Shown in pieces: positions 28,282 through 37,499 of a stretch of 64,000 bases of DNA (its first letter is position 1; each line of letters begins with the position of its first letter). The position numbers were made by a program, and so were the translations under genes. The DNA comes from UBA1563 sp037440065. Lineage in GTDB: Bacteria > Bacteroidota > Ignavibacteria > Ignavibacteriales > Ignavibacteriaceae. The stretch is from the NCBI GenBank assembly GCA_037440065.1, contig JBBIUV010000019.1, positions 153,888 through 217,887 on the forward strand. Direction: 5' to 3'. The notes beneath the pieces are model-generated. The model searched no databases. It was not told where the DNA came from and saw only the letters and a list, made by a program, of their open reading frames with translations.

Positions 28282-29130
28282 GTGCTCAGAAAAATTATCC
28301 AAATAGAAGAAGAAAAGTGCGATGGTTGCGGAGAGTGTGTTCCAAATTGCCATGAAGGCGCTCTCCAAATTATTGACGGCAAAGCAAGATTGATTTCTGA
28401 TCTTTTTTGCGATGGACTAGGTGCTTGCCTTGGTCATTGTCCGCAAAATGCAATTACCGTTATCGAACGCGAAGCAGAACCATACGATGAAAAGAAAGTT
28501 ATGGAGTACATTGTTAAAGGCGGCGATAATGTTATTAAGGCGCATCTTCTTCATTTAAAAGAACATAAAGAATTTGATTTATTGACTCAGGCTTTGGATT
28601 ATTTAAATGATTCTGGAATTGAAAATCCTATGTTAAAAGAAATTGGCGAAAATGAAAAACCTAAAACTTGCGGTTGTCCCGGTTCAAAAGAAATGAGTTT
28701 TATCCAACAGGAAGATGAAAATGATTTGGAAGAAGATGGAAAAAGAATTTCCCATTTACGGCAATGGCCTGTACAGCTTCATTTAATTTCTCCAAACGCG
28801 GGCTTTTTTAAAAATGCTGATTTGCTTTTAGCTGCTGATTGCGTACCGATAGCCTATCCAGATTTTCATAAAGATTTTTTACAAGGGAAAAGTATTGCCA
28901 TCGCTTGTCCAAAGCTTGATTCCAACAAACAAATCTATTTGCAAAAATTAGTGCAGATGATAAGCGAAGCAAAAATAAATTCAATAACTGTGGTAATAAT
29001 GCAGGTTCCTTGTTGCGGAGGATTGTTTCAATTAGCAATGCAAGCTGTAGAACAAGCTGGACGGGAAATCCCGGTTAAAGTTGTTGTAGTAGGAATTCAT
29101 GGTGAAATTTTACAAGAAGAAACAGTCTAA
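28282..29130 (+). CDS. Ferredoxin-like 4Fe-4S protein
   Basis: A 282-residue protein. The N-terminal 60 residues are a two-motif ferredoxin domain: CDGCGECVPNC with full CxxCxxCxxxC spacing, and a second half CDGLGACLGHCP. A long C-terminal region has cysteines in CGCPGSK, IACPKLD and VPCCGG. Members of this family in anaerobes are taken as electron carriers or cluster proteins near hydrogenases; no such neighbour is seen here. The GTG start has GGAG five bases upstream. Confidence 0.78.
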   Translation: MLRKIIQIEEEKCDGCGECVPNCHEGALQIIDGKARLISDLFCDGLGACLGHCPQNAITVIEREAEPYDEKKVMEYIVKGGDNVIKAHLLHLKEHKEFDLLTQALDYLNDSGIENPMLKEIGENEKPKTCGCPGSKEMSFIQQEDENDLEEDGKRISHLRQWPVQLHLISPNAGFFKNADLLLAADCVPIAYPDFHKDFLQGKSIAIACPKLDSNKQIYLQKLVQMISEAKINSITVVIMQVPCCGGLFQLAMQAVEQAGREIPVKVVVVGIHGEILQEETV

Positions 29131-29173
29131 GTTTATAAAATTACTTTGACGTTATTTAATCTTGTTCGAAATT

Positions 29174-30598
29174 TTAATACTCAATTTCTTGTGTTCGCTT
29201 TGAGCGGGGATAACGACTCTTCAATCCTTCAACAGAGATTCCCCCGGTGCCGAGAATTTTATTTCTGAATTTTACTACCGCTTGTCCTTTAAAAGGAAAA
29301 TCTTTTTTGATAGTTCCACCATCAAGATATTTTTTTAATTCCTCGTTGCTTAAAAGCTCAACAACGCTTTTATGAATTTCGTTTTGGAGAATTTCAGCTG
29401 CTTGTGTGTGTAAAATTAGATTCCCATATTTATCAATGTTTGCAAACTTAGTCCCGATTCTTTCAAACATCATCAAGTTTTCTTCGTCCCAATCTTCAGT
29501 TATAAAGAAGATGTCGTTTCCCTTCTGAAGATATTTATACCGATCGAAAACATTTTTCTGAATTCCAAAAATATCGGTAAGAATATCAAGTTGTTTTGTC
29601 AACTTTCTTGCAGGGAGAAAAGTGAATGGACGTCTTTTTCTTTCAGCGGGATTTTCAACTTCAATTTCATCTTCTTTGAGAATCTTAACAACAAAAAATC
29701 CCTCTGAATTCACTTCCCAGGGAACTATTCTTTTTGCGTTCTGAATTGATTCATCAAGTTTAAGCTCATGCAATTGCGTAAACGCATTGTGAGAGTGAAT
29801 AGGAAGAGTAAACGGTAAAAGTTTTATGGGAAACTTCTTCAGCAGTTTATCAATTACAAATTCATTTTCTTCAATGGAAAGCGTGCATGTTGAATAAACA
29901 ATTTCACCACCGATCTTCGCCATCTTTAAAGCTGAAAGAAGCAACCGGTATTGAAGTTCGCTTAATTGCTCAGCTTTTTCTTTCGTCCACCAGTTGCTCA
30001 CCTCATTCTTCTTTTGCATAATGCCTAAACCGCTGCAAGGGGCATCAACTAAAATTTTATCGAAATGATTATGAAAAAAACGGCTCAGCACTTCACCTTT
30101 TGAGTGGATAACTCCTGCATTAACGACGTTCATTCTTTCAAGATTGAAAACGAGTGTTTTTAATCTATCAAGTTGAATTTCATTTACCAGCAGTGTTCCC
30201 TTGTTCTGCATCATCGCAGCAATCTGTGTTGTTTTGGATCCGGGGGCGGAACACAAATCCAAAACTTTATCAGTTGGCTGGGGATTTAAAACAAGCGGTG
30301 GAATCATCGACGACAAACTTTGAATATAATATTCGCCGATGCTGTGCTCTAACGTTTTTCCAATAAGAGTTTTATCACCAACAACTTTTAGCGCATCCTG
30401 AATTTCACAAAGCTCTTCTGTCGCAATTCCGTAATTCGATAATAGATCATTTTGTACTTCATCGCGATTTATCTTAATGCTGTTGCTGCGTAGGTAAACT
30501 GCCGGTTCATCTTCTAAATATTTGCCGCAGTGTTCAACCGCATCACTTCCGAAAAGATCGGTGAGGTAATCGGAAATTTTGTCGCTTATGGGAATCAT
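29174..30598 (-). CDS. RsmB/RsmF-type 5-methylcytosine RNA methyltransferase
   Basis: A 474-residue SAM-dependent RNA methyltransferase of the NOL1/NOP2/sun family. It has motif I VLDLCSAPGSKTTQIA, the catalytic VDAPCSGLG with the PC cysteine, and the second cysteine in YSTCTLSIEENE. The roughly 160-residue C terminus after the catalytic domain is RsmF-like and probably binds RNA. The target base on rRNA or tRNA cannot be assigned from sequence. Confidence 0.88.
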   Translation of the reverse strand: MIPISDKISDYLTDLFGSDAVEHCGKYLEDEPAVYLRSNSIKINRDEVQNDLLSNYGIATEELCEIQDALKVVGDKTLIGKTLEHSIGEYYIQSLSSMIPPLVLNPQPTDKVLDLCSAPGSKTTQIAAMMQNKGTLLVNEIQLDRLKTLVFNLERMNVVNAGVIHSKGEVLSRFFHNHFDKILVDAPCSGLGIMQKKNEVSNWWTKEKAEQLSELQYRLLLSALKMAKIGGEIVYSTCTLSIEENEFVIDKLLKKFPIKLLPFTLPIHSHNAFTQLHELKLDESIQNAKRIVPWEVNSEGFFVVKILKEDEIEVENPAERKRRPFTFLPARKLTKQLDILTDIFGIQKNVFDRYKYLQKGNDIFFITEDWDEENLMMFERIGTKFANIDKYGNLILHTQAAEILQNEIHKSVVELLSNEELKKYLDGGTIKKDFPFKGQAVVKFRNKILGTGGISVEGLKSRYPRSKRTQEIEY

Positions 30599-30603
30599 TG
30601 TAA

Positions 30604-31035
30604 TTAGTAGCGAACGAGATTTAGGATCAGCAAAATTTCGTTCATCATTAGCAAAGAATTTTTTCCTTCCGGAAAAGCTTTCTTATAAAGAGAAACAATT
30701 TCCTTCATAATCGAATCAAGATATTTTTCGTATTGTAAAACTGCTTGTTTTATCCCTTCTTCATTTACCGGAATATTTATTTCGGCAACTTTTTTTCTGC
30801 TCGCGTAAATAAGATATTTGGCTTCGTTGTAAGTTGATGCTTGATAAACAACTTTGCGGTCGGCGGAAAGAATTTCATAACTTCCGAAGAACTCTTCCCC
30901 CATAATTAAAATTTTTGCCGGAACAGAAATGGTTTTTACTTCAAGCGAAGAAACAAACTCATCAGGAAAGATTTTTATTCCTTTCTTTGTCAAAGTTTCA
31001 ACGGTCTTTGTGATGAATTCTTTTTCTGTTTGCAT
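30604..31035 (-). CDS. Conserved hypothetical protein
   Basis: A 143-residue protein of unrecognised family. It has no signal peptide or membrane helix, and mixes charged helices with a central strand region (KTISVPAKILIMGEEFFGSYEIL). A TTG start 21 nt further upstream is possible; ATG at 31035 was preferred because neither has a strong ribosome binding site. It lies 5 nt upstream of the methyltransferase gene in the same direction. Confidence 0.6.
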   Translation of the reverse strand: MQTEKEFITKTVETLTKKGIKIFPDEFVSSLEVKTISVPAKILIMGEEFFGSYEILSADRKVVYQASTYNEAKYLIYASRKKVAEINIPVNEEGIKQAVLQYEKYLDSIMKEIVSLYKKAFPEGKNSLLMMNEILLILNLVRY

Positions 31036-31099
31036 CGGGAAGTTTGTTTGTAACAAGCGAAATGGAAATTAAGTGAATGAAGAATCTATTTTTGAGCAC

Positions 31100-32140
31100 T
31101 TAAGATTTTTTTAACTGTTCGGTTATTTCAGCAACTTTGTTTTCGAGTTCTTTTATGCGTTTTGCGTAATCTTCTAAATTTCTTACGTGCCCTTCTTGTC
31201 TAAAAGCTTCTCTAATTTCTTTTAATGGAGCGCCGAAATATGTGCCTGGTTTAGTTACTGATTTTGAAACGCCAGACTGTGCGCCAATCATGACTTTGTC
31301 GGTTATTTCAAGATGCCCTGCAAGACCAACTTGTCCGCCGAAGACACAATATTTACCAACTTTTGTGCTTCCGGAAATTCCGCATTGACCCGAAATTGCA
31401 GTGTGTTCGCCAACGACAACATTGTGAGCGATCTGAACGAGATTGTCAATCTTTGTTCCTTGCTTAATTATGGTTGAACCAAAAGTGGCGCGGTCAACGG
31501 AAACGTTAGAGCCGAGTTCAACATCATCTTCAATAACCACATTTCCAACTTGCGGTATTTTAACATAGGCGCCGTTTTCCATCGTGTAACCAAATCCATC
31601 AGAACCGATTACGGTACCGGAATGAATTATAACATGTTTTCCAATTTTGCTTTCTTCGCGAACGCTTACATTTTGAAAAAGAAGTGAGTCGTCTCCAACT
31701 TCAACATTTTCGAGTAAGGCTGTGTTGTGAAAAATTTTAACATTCTTTCCGATCTTGCAACCGGCAGAGATAACAACATTTTTTCCGATCGCACAATTTT
31801 CTCCAAGTGTAGCAGAAGGATGAATGAACGCGGTTGTATCAATTCCTTCCAACGGAAATTTCGGCGCAAGGTAAGTACTGATGATTTTGAAGAAAGCTTT
31901 GTTTGGATCAGCAACTTCAAGATAAGTAATATCGTTCCGTGTTTTTTTGAATTCTGGTTTTACTAAAATTGCGGAGGCTTTTGTTGCAGAAAAATATTTT
32001 TCGTATTGAGACAAGTAAAGGAAGGTTAATTCACCTTCCTTGGCTTCTTCAATTTTTGCAATACCGGAAATGAAGAGATTATCGTCTCCTACAATTTTGG
32101 CGTTGGTAAGTGATGCTATATCCGCAATCGATAATTTCAT
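31100..32140 (-). CDS. lpxD: UDP-3-O-acylglucosamine N-acyltransferase LpxD
   Basis: A 346-residue enzyme of lipid A synthesis that adds the N-linked acyl chain to UDP-3-O-acyl-glucosamine. It has an N-terminal uridine-binding domain and a long left-handed beta helix of hexapeptide repeats (GENCAIGKNVVISAGCKIGK). QIAHNV contains the catalytic His. A C-terminal helix ends it. The ATG shares a base with the stop of the OmpH gene upstream. Confidence 0.96.
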   Translation of the reverse strand: MKLSIADIASLTNAKIVGDDNLFISGIAKIEEAKEGELTFLYLSQYEKYFSATKASAILVKPEFKKTRNDITYLEVADPNKAFFKIISTYLAPKFPLEGIDTTAFIHPSATLGENCAIGKNVVISAGCKIGKNVKIFHNTALLENVEVGDDSLLFQNVSVREESKIGKHVIIHSGTVIGSDGFGYTMENGAYVKIPQVGNVVIEDDVELGSNVSVDRATFGSTIIKQGTKIDNLVQIAHNVVVGEHTAISGQCGISGSTKVGKYCVFGGQVGLAGHLEITDKVMIGAQSGVSKSVTKPGTYFGAPLKEIREAFRQEGHVRNLEDYAKRIKELENKVAEITEQLKKS

Positions 32141-32652
32141 TATTTTAATTTTTCGAGAACAAGGTTTGTGATGTCATATTTTTCTTTCGCGAATAACATT
32201 AAAATTTGCCCGCTGCGGTCGAATACGTAATCATAATCTTCATCTGTTGCAACTTGTTTGATAGCCGTGAATAATCTATTCTGAACAGGCTTCATCAGTT
32301 CATCTTGTTTTTGGAAAAGTTCACCGCTTGTACCAAATTTTTTCTCACGGTATTCAGTGATCTTCTGTTCCATTTTCATCAAGTCGCTTTCTGTTTCTGC
32401 GCGGGTTTGATCAGACATGATGAGTTTTCGTTTTTCGTAATCATCGAATTTTGTTTTCCAATCGCTTTCAAGTTTTTTTAATTCGGTTTGCCACTCTTGA
32501 ATGATCTGATCAAGCTGCTGGCGAGCATCCTGCGCATCAGGAAGTTTTTCCATAATGGCGTCGGAATCAACATAACCTATTTTCAACTGCGAAAAGGAGA
32601 CCGAGAAAATGCCGAAGAAAATAAACAGACTGAAAATTATTTTTGCTTTCAT
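32140..32652 (-). CDS. OmpH/Skp family periplasmic chaperone, copy 2
   Basis: A 170-residue Skp/OmpH protein. Signal peptide MKAKIIFSLFIFFGIFSVSFS, then the OmpH opening LKIGYVDSDAIMEKLPDAQD and a long coiled coil. Skp trimers hold unfolded outer-membrane proteins on their way to BamA. The start at 32652 is chosen because AAGG precedes it and the signal peptide begins there. It is paralogous to the next gene. Confidence 0.92.
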   Translation of the reverse strand: MKAKIIFSLFIFFGIFSVSFSQLKIGYVDSDAIMEKLPDAQDARQQLDQIIQEWQTELKKLESDWKTKFDDYEKRKLIMSDQTRAETESDLMKMEQKITEYREKKFGTSGELFQKQDELMKPVQNRLFTAIKQVATDEDYDYVFDRSGQILMLFAKEKYDITNLVLEKLK

Positions 32653-32694
32653 AAAAAACCTTGTTTTAAATTCAAATCCCAATCAACAAAAAAC

Positions 32695-32735
32695 AAATTC
32701 CAAAGATCAAATTTTAGATTTAATCTTTGGAATTT
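32695..32735. repeat. 13-bp inverted repeat between the two ompH genes
   Basis: AAATTCCAAAGAT (32695-32707) and its exact reverse complement (32723-32735) with a 15-nt loop. It may act as an attenuator inside the operon, lowering expression of the downstream genes. Confidence 0.6.
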
Positions 32736-32743
32736 AGTAATCT

Positions 32744-33277
32744 CTATTTTCCTCTTTTTAATTTGTCGAGGACTTTGTAAGTGATTTCATAAGCTGAATC
32801 AGCATAAAGTAGAATAGCTGCTTGTTCTGTTTTATCAAAAACAAACTGCATACCTTCTTCTTTGGCAACAGTTTCAATTGTCTTTAAGACTTTTTCTTTT
32901 ACCGGTTTTAGAAGTTCTTCTTGTTTCTGGTAAACTTCACCCGTGCCTGTTGCAAATTTTGATCTTCTGAACTCTTCAACCATTTGTTGCTGTGCAACTA
33001 ATTTTTGTTGAATATCATTCTTTTGAGCTTCTTTCATTGTAGCGGCTTGTTTTTGATAATTAGCATAAGCTTCTTGAAACGATTGTCCCATACTATCTAG
33101 TTGAGCATTCCACTTTTGAATTAATGCGTCTAAATCGCCCTGAGCTTTAATTGCTTCCGGAAGTTGTTTAAGAATAATTTCCGAATCAACAAAACCAAGT
33201 TTAATTGTAGCCGGTGTTTGTGCAAATGAACTTGCCGCAAAGATGAACAATGCAAAGATTAAAAAATAACGTTTCAC
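32744..33277 (-). CDS. OmpH/Skp family periplasmic chaperone, copy 1
   Basis: A 177-residue paralog with signal peptide ending ASSFAQ, LGFVDSEIILKQLPEAIKAQ and a Gln/Lys-rich coiled coil. Tandem ompH genes downstream of bamA are a recurring arrangement in this lineage. Confidence 0.92.
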   Translation of the reverse strand: MKRYFLIFALFIFAASSFAQTPATIKLGFVDSEIILKQLPEAIKAQGDLDALIQKWNAQLDSMGQSFQEAYANYQKQAATMKEAQKNDIQQKLVAQQQMVEEFRRSKFATGTGEVYQKQEELLKPVKEKVLKTIETVAKEEGMQFVFDKTEQAAILLYADSAYEITYKVLDKLKRGK

Positions 33278-33318
33278 TCTGTATCCTTTTTATTTATTTA
33301 TAATTGAAAAATAACTAA

Positions 33319-35811
33319 TTAAAAACCTTTTCCGAACTGGAAGTGGAAAACCCACGAAGGATCTTTTCCATCAACCGCTTTTCTATCAAAACCGTAACCA
33401 AGATCGAAACCGATCAATCCAATCGGATTGATCATAATACGTGCCCCCACACCGACTGAACGCCGGAGATTGAACGCCTGTGTGGCATCAATACTTTCAA
33501 ACACATTTCCGGCTTCAGCAAAGGTTAATAAGTAAAGTGGAATTGGTTCAAGCGCAACGGCGAATCTTAATTCAGCAGTATAACGAAGAGAAACTTTTCC
33601 GCCGTAAACTTCACCGGTTTTGTTGATCGGTCCGATAGAACGATCTTCATATCCGCGCAAAGGAGTTGTTGCAATAATTAATCCGTTTCCACCCATATAG
33701 AAATATTCAAATGGTTGTATCGGAGTTCCTTTTTTTAACTCTTCCAAATATCCTAAATCAGCTGAAGAAAATAAAACGAACCGGCTTGTTCCGAATAAGC
33801 GTTTGTACCACTCTGCTTTGAAATTAATTTTGTAGTAATCAACATCTCCCGGAAGAAACGGACCACCGGATATTTCTGCATCTAATCCAACCGAAGAACC
33901 GATTGATGGGAAGATCGGATTATCAACATTTTTTCTTGAGATACTAGCACCAAGCGTGAACTGTTGTGTCTTTCCTTCACGGTAATAACTGCCGCCGTTA
34001 ATAACGTTGTTCGATTGATATCTGAAAGTTCCTTGTGTGTAAAAATAATCATCAGGCCATTTCAATCTTCTACCAACACGAACACTTGCGCCGGACTGTC
34101 TTAAATCGTAAATGTATTGCTGGCGCGTGTCGAAGAAATCAAAGCCGACAAGAGTTGGAGTGTCATACAACCATGGTTCGGTAAATCCCAAAGAAAAAGT
34201 TCTGTACAAATTTCCAACGCCAAATTGCCAGTTGAAACTCAACACTTGTCCGCCGCCAAGTTGGAATGGTTCTGCGATTGAGAAGTTGGTTAAAGTGATT
34301 CCCACTGAACCGCTAAAACCGAAACTTCCGCTGTACCCAACAGAAGCGTTTAGATAATCGCTTGATTTTTCTTCAACTTTAAATGCAACATCAACGGTGC
34401 TGTCGTTTGCAAGTTGATAATCAACTCCTTCTTGATACAGCTTTTCTACATTAAAGAATTGAAGATTTGCCAATTGCTGCAAACTTCTGAACATGTATGC
34501 GCGGTTAAAATAATCACCGGGAATGGTGTACAATTCTCTTCGAATTACTTTGTCTTTGGTTTTGTCGTTCCCGTAAATTTCTACTTTACCAATTTTAAAT
34601 TGGTTTCTCTCCGAGACTTGAATATTAATATCAATTGAATCAGTGGAAACTTTTGTCTCATCGGTTTTCATGTTGAAGGTTAAGTAACCGTTGTCAAGAT
34701 ATAACGCTGCAACATCCGTTTGTTTTTCATTTCCGCGGAGATTTTGATTAAATAATTCGTAATCGAAAACATCACCTTTTTGAAAACCGAGACGCTCGTT
34801 CAAAGCTTCGGCAGTATAAATGGTGTTTCCTTCCCAGGTGATGTTGCGAACTTTATATTTCGGTCCTTCGGAAACATTAAGAACAATCTCAAGATCTTTT
34901 TTATCGTTTGAATACACGAGAGAGTCACTAATTATTTCTGCGTCGCGGTAACCGTTTTTTAAATAATGTTTTTGGAGAAGTTTTTTGTCTTCTTCGTATT
35001 TGTTTTTATCGAATTTAGCACTGCTCCAGAACTTCCACCATTTTGATTCTTCAGTTTCTTTAAAGGCTCCCTTTAAATCGCTCTCTGAAAGTTCGTTGTT
35101 TCCTTTAAAAGTTATTTTGCGAACTTTGGTGACATCGTTTTCAACGATATCATATTTAAGCAGCACGCGATCTTTAATTTTTTCGATGAGGTTTGTGTAA
35201 GTTTTGTCATCCTTATCAAATTCAAGTTTATATTCTTCGGAAAGGTCTTTCTTGTTTCTCCAGTGAGTTACAATTTTATTGTCTGAAGTATCAGCTTGAA
35301 AGAATTGAAAAAACTTGGGAGTAATTTGAGCATTAAAATAGCCGTCTTCTTCGTACAGCTTCATTATTTTTGTTTTTACTTTTTGAACTTCGTAAGTCTT
35401 TAGAATTTGTCCGCGAATAAAATTAATTTTCTCCTCGATCTTGCTTGTGCTTATTTCATCATTGCCTTCAACTACTGCTTTTTCTATGCGAGGAAATTCT
35501 TCAACTTTTATAAGAAGGAATGCGCCGTCGGCAAGCTCTTTTTCTATCAAAACTTCAACGTTGGAAAAAATATTTAAAGACCAGAGTTGTTTAATGGCTC
35601 CGATAGTTTGGTCGCCGGGGATTTGAATTTCTTCACCGATTTTTAAACCGCTGTTTGCCACAATGGTACGTGCATCTGCTGAAGTATTTCCCTCGACAGA
35701 AATTCCCAAGATTTTATAAGTCTTTGGAGCGGTTTGCGCTGCCAAAGAAAAAGAAAAGAGAAATAGAAGAAGAATAATGTTAAAAAAATAATTACGGGAA
35801 AGGATCCGCAT
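33319..35811 (-). CDS. bamA: Outer-membrane protein assembly factor BamA
   Basis: An 830-residue outer-membrane insertase. Signal peptide, POTRA domains (first at YKILGISVEGNTSADARTI) and a C-terminal 16-strand barrel with the diagnostic LRGYEDRSIGP (the VRGF/Y motif) and a terminal aromatic (FQFGKGF). It catalyses folding of beta-barrel proteins into the outer membrane. The start at 35811 gives a standard signal peptide and comes one base after the uppS stop; a longer in-frame start at 35847 would overlap uppS. Confidence 0.96.
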   Translation of the reverse strand: MRILSRNYFFNIILLLFLFSFSLAAQTAPKTYKILGISVEGNTSADARTIVANSGLKIGEEIQIPGDQTIGAIKQLWSLNIFSNVEVLIEKELADGAFLLIKVEEFPRIEKAVVEGNDEISTSKIEEKINFIRGQILKTYEVQKVKTKIMKLYEEDGYFNAQITPKFFQFFQADTSDNKIVTHWRNKKDLSEEYKLEFDKDDKTYTNLIEKIKDRVLLKYDIVENDVTKVRKITFKGNNELSESDLKGAFKETEESKWWKFWSSAKFDKNKYEEDKKLLQKHYLKNGYRDAEIISDSLVYSNDKKDLEIVLNVSEGPKYKVRNITWEGNTIYTAEALNERLGFQKGDVFDYELFNQNLRGNEKQTDVAALYLDNGYLTFNMKTDETKVSTDSIDINIQVSERNQFKIGKVEIYGNDKTKDKVIRRELYTIPGDYFNRAYMFRSLQQLANLQFFNVEKLYQEGVDYQLANDSTVDVAFKVEEKSSDYLNASVGYSGSFGFSGSVGITLTNFSIAEPFQLGGGQVLSFNWQFGVGNLYRTFSLGFTEPWLYDTPTLVGFDFFDTRQQYIYDLRQSGASVRVGRRLKWPDDYFYTQGTFRYQSNNVINGGSYYREGKTQQFTLGASISRKNVDNPIFPSIGSSVGLDAEISGGPFLPGDVDYYKINFKAEWYKRLFGTSRFVLFSSADLGYLEELKKGTPIQPFEYFYMGGNGLIIATTPLRGYEDRSIGPINKTGEVYGGKVSLRYTAELRFAVALEPIPLYLLTFAEAGNVFESIDATQAFNLRRSVGVGARIMINPIGLIGFDLGYGFDRKAVDGKDPSWVFHFQFGKGF

Positions 35812-35812
35812 G

Positions 35813-36601
35813 CTATGTACCTGTTTCCTTTTGTTTGATTTGTTCACTTACTTTACCGAATCTCCGCTCTCTTTTTTGGAAATCCCGAATAGCTTCATAT
35901 AAATTTTTTCGTTTGAATGCAGGCCAATACGTTTCGGAAATATAAAATTCCGAATAGGCAATCTGCCATAGTAAAAAGTTGCTTACTCTAAATTCACCGC
36001 TTGTTCTTATAACCAAATCCGGATCAGGAATTTGTTTCGTATTTAAATAAGATGAAAATCGTTCTACGTCAAGTTCGCTAATCTGCAACTTTCCGGTTTG
36101 CGCATCTTTTATCATTTCTTTAACCGACTCAAGAATTTCCCATCTTCCGCTGTAACTTAATGCAAGCACTAAATTTAAGTCACTATTGTTTTTCGTTTTT
36201 TCGATCGCATCGTTAAGCTGTTTTTGCACATCAACTGGTAACGCTGCCATATCGCCTATCATCATTATCCGAACATTATTTTTGTGTAGATCATCCAACT
36301 CTTTTTGCAACGTTTTAACAAGAAGTCTCATGAGAGTTGAAACTTCATCTTTTGGCCTTTTCCAGTTTTCGGTTGAAAAAGTATAAAGGGTAAGATTCTT
36401 TACACCTAATTGGACGCACGTGCGGACAATTTCCCTCACGGATTCAACACCAGCTTGATGCCCGGCAAATCGAGGGAGTCCTTTACTTTTTGCCCATCTG
36501 CCGTTCCCGTCCATTATAATGGCAATGTGTTTGGGAATGCAGCCGGACTCTTTAAGTTTTTTTTGTTCGGCTTGGTCTGTATCGAGTTTTGTTTTGTTCA
36601 A
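35813..36601 (-). CDS. uppS: Isoprenyl transferase (undecaprenyl diphosphate synthase)
   Basis: A 262-residue cis-prenyltransferase that makes the lipid carrier for cell-wall and envelope glycans. AIIMDGNGRWAKSKG has the catalytic Asp; LTLYTFSTENWKRP and the C-terminal TSGEFRVSNFLLWQIAYSE are conserved family blocks. It is the first gene of uppS-bamA-ompH-ompH-lpxD, which ties carrier-lipid, outer-membrane protein and lipid A synthesis together. Confidence 0.96.
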   Translation of the reverse strand: MNKTKLDTDQAEQKKLKESGCIPKHIAIIMDGNGRWAKSKGLPRFAGHQAGVESVREIVRTCVQLGVKNLTLYTFSTENWKRPKDEVSTLMRLLVKTLQKELDDLHKNNVRIMMIGDMAALPVDVQKQLNDAIEKTKNNSDLNLVLALSYSGRWEILESVKEMIKDAQTGKLQISELDVERFSSYLNTKQIPDPDLVIRTSGEFRVSNFLLWQIAYSEFYISETYWPAFKRKNLYEAIRDFQKRERRFGKVSEQIKQKETGT

Positions 36602-36785
36602 TGTTATTTTTATTACTATCGGTAGAACTACAACCTAGTGATGGATGACTACAAAAGTACACCATTCAAGAGTGTAAAAGTACGTAATTATTGCTTTTTA
36701 TGAAAAGGAAAAAAGAAATGACTATTCTTTATATAAAAGTTAGCCGATGAGGGGAAATAACAGAGAGAGGGAACACTCCGGGTTG

Positions 36786-37226
36786 TTAGTGGATGCTTTC
36801 AACGTTTTTAAGTGAGACTTTATCGTAGCTCGGACTAAAAAGATCACTTTGAACAGTTTCATAGACCGGAACGAGAAAAATATTCTTTTTAATCGGGTGG
36901 TCTAAAGAAGAAACCAGATCTTTTACTGTTTTATAAATTTCGTACGGAAAACTGATGAATAAAAGGACATCTTTGTTGCCGGTTTTAGTTTTTTTCGATG
37001 CCAGACAACTAATTTTTTCCAACAGCTTGGAGTCTTGTAAATGGTTTTTGTCGATGCAAATGCCCATAGCATATTGACGGTGAAGTTTGGCAACAATATC
37101 GATCTCGCAACCGTTAACGTTCGGTGGCTCGGAAAGATACGTTCCCATTTTTCGCTTGATTATCGTGTAGCCAAGCTTCCACAAATGGCTGACGAGCAGA
37201 TCAATATTTTTCTTCCGTTTTAACAT
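36786..37226 (-). CDS. Hypothetical protein, possible PD-(D/E)XK nuclease-like fold
   Basis: A 146-residue protein, not firmly recognised. An N-terminal helix is followed by GCEIDIVAK, which resembles the E-x-D...(V)A-K half of nuclease-fold proteins of the YraN/Holliday-junction type. Later strands read DVLLFISFPYEIY and NIFLVPVYE. It is the third gene behind lexA, 2 nt after the WYL-like gene, so an SOS-linked DNA repair role is possible but is inference only. Confidence 0.45.
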   Translation of the reverse strand: MLKRKKNIDLLVSHLWKLGYTIIKRKMGTYLSEPPNVNGCEIDIVAKLHRQYAMGICIDKNHLQDSKLLEKISCLASKKTKTGNKDVLLFISFPYEIYKTVKDLVSSLDHPIKKNIFLVPVYETVQSDLFSPSYDKVSLKNVESIH

Positions 37227-37228
37227 TT

Positions 37229-37486
37229 TTAATTTACATATGTTGGAAAAGGAATAATTGGAATAACCGGTGAAAAGCGGATGTTATTCATTACCTTGAT
37301 GTTTGCTATTCTTTCATAAGAAAATTTTTCAACTTCCATTGAGCCGAGAGTTTTTCCATAAATAAATTTCTTTCCGCTTTTATCCATGCCGATAAAATAA
37401 GGGTCGAGAATTATTTCCGTTAAACCATAGTAAAAACGGACTCTTCTTCTTTGTTTGATTGCGTTATAAAAAATTTCTGATTTCAT
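37229..37486 (-). CDS. Small WYL-like domain protein
   Basis: An 85-residue protein reading RRRVRFYYGLTEIILDPYFIG at the start, KFIYGKTLGSMEVEKFSYERI in the middle and a proline-rich tail. The order (charged helix, FYY, DPY, ERI) recalls a stand-alone WYL domain, a ligand-binding module found with DNA-damage regulators. It lies 14 nt downstream of lexA. Confidence 0.45.
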   Translation of the reverse strand: MKSEIFYNAIKQRRRVRFYYGLTEIILDPYFIGMDKSGKKFIYGKTLGSMEVEKFSYERIANIKVMNNIRFSPVIPIIPFPTYVN

Positions 37487-37499
37487 TTTCTGTTTCCTT

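Noticed and set aside
36602..36785. tRNA or small RNA in the 184-nt gap upstream of uppS
   Set aside because: No cloverleaf or strong hairpin was found. The region holds repeated AAAAGTAC but nothing clear.
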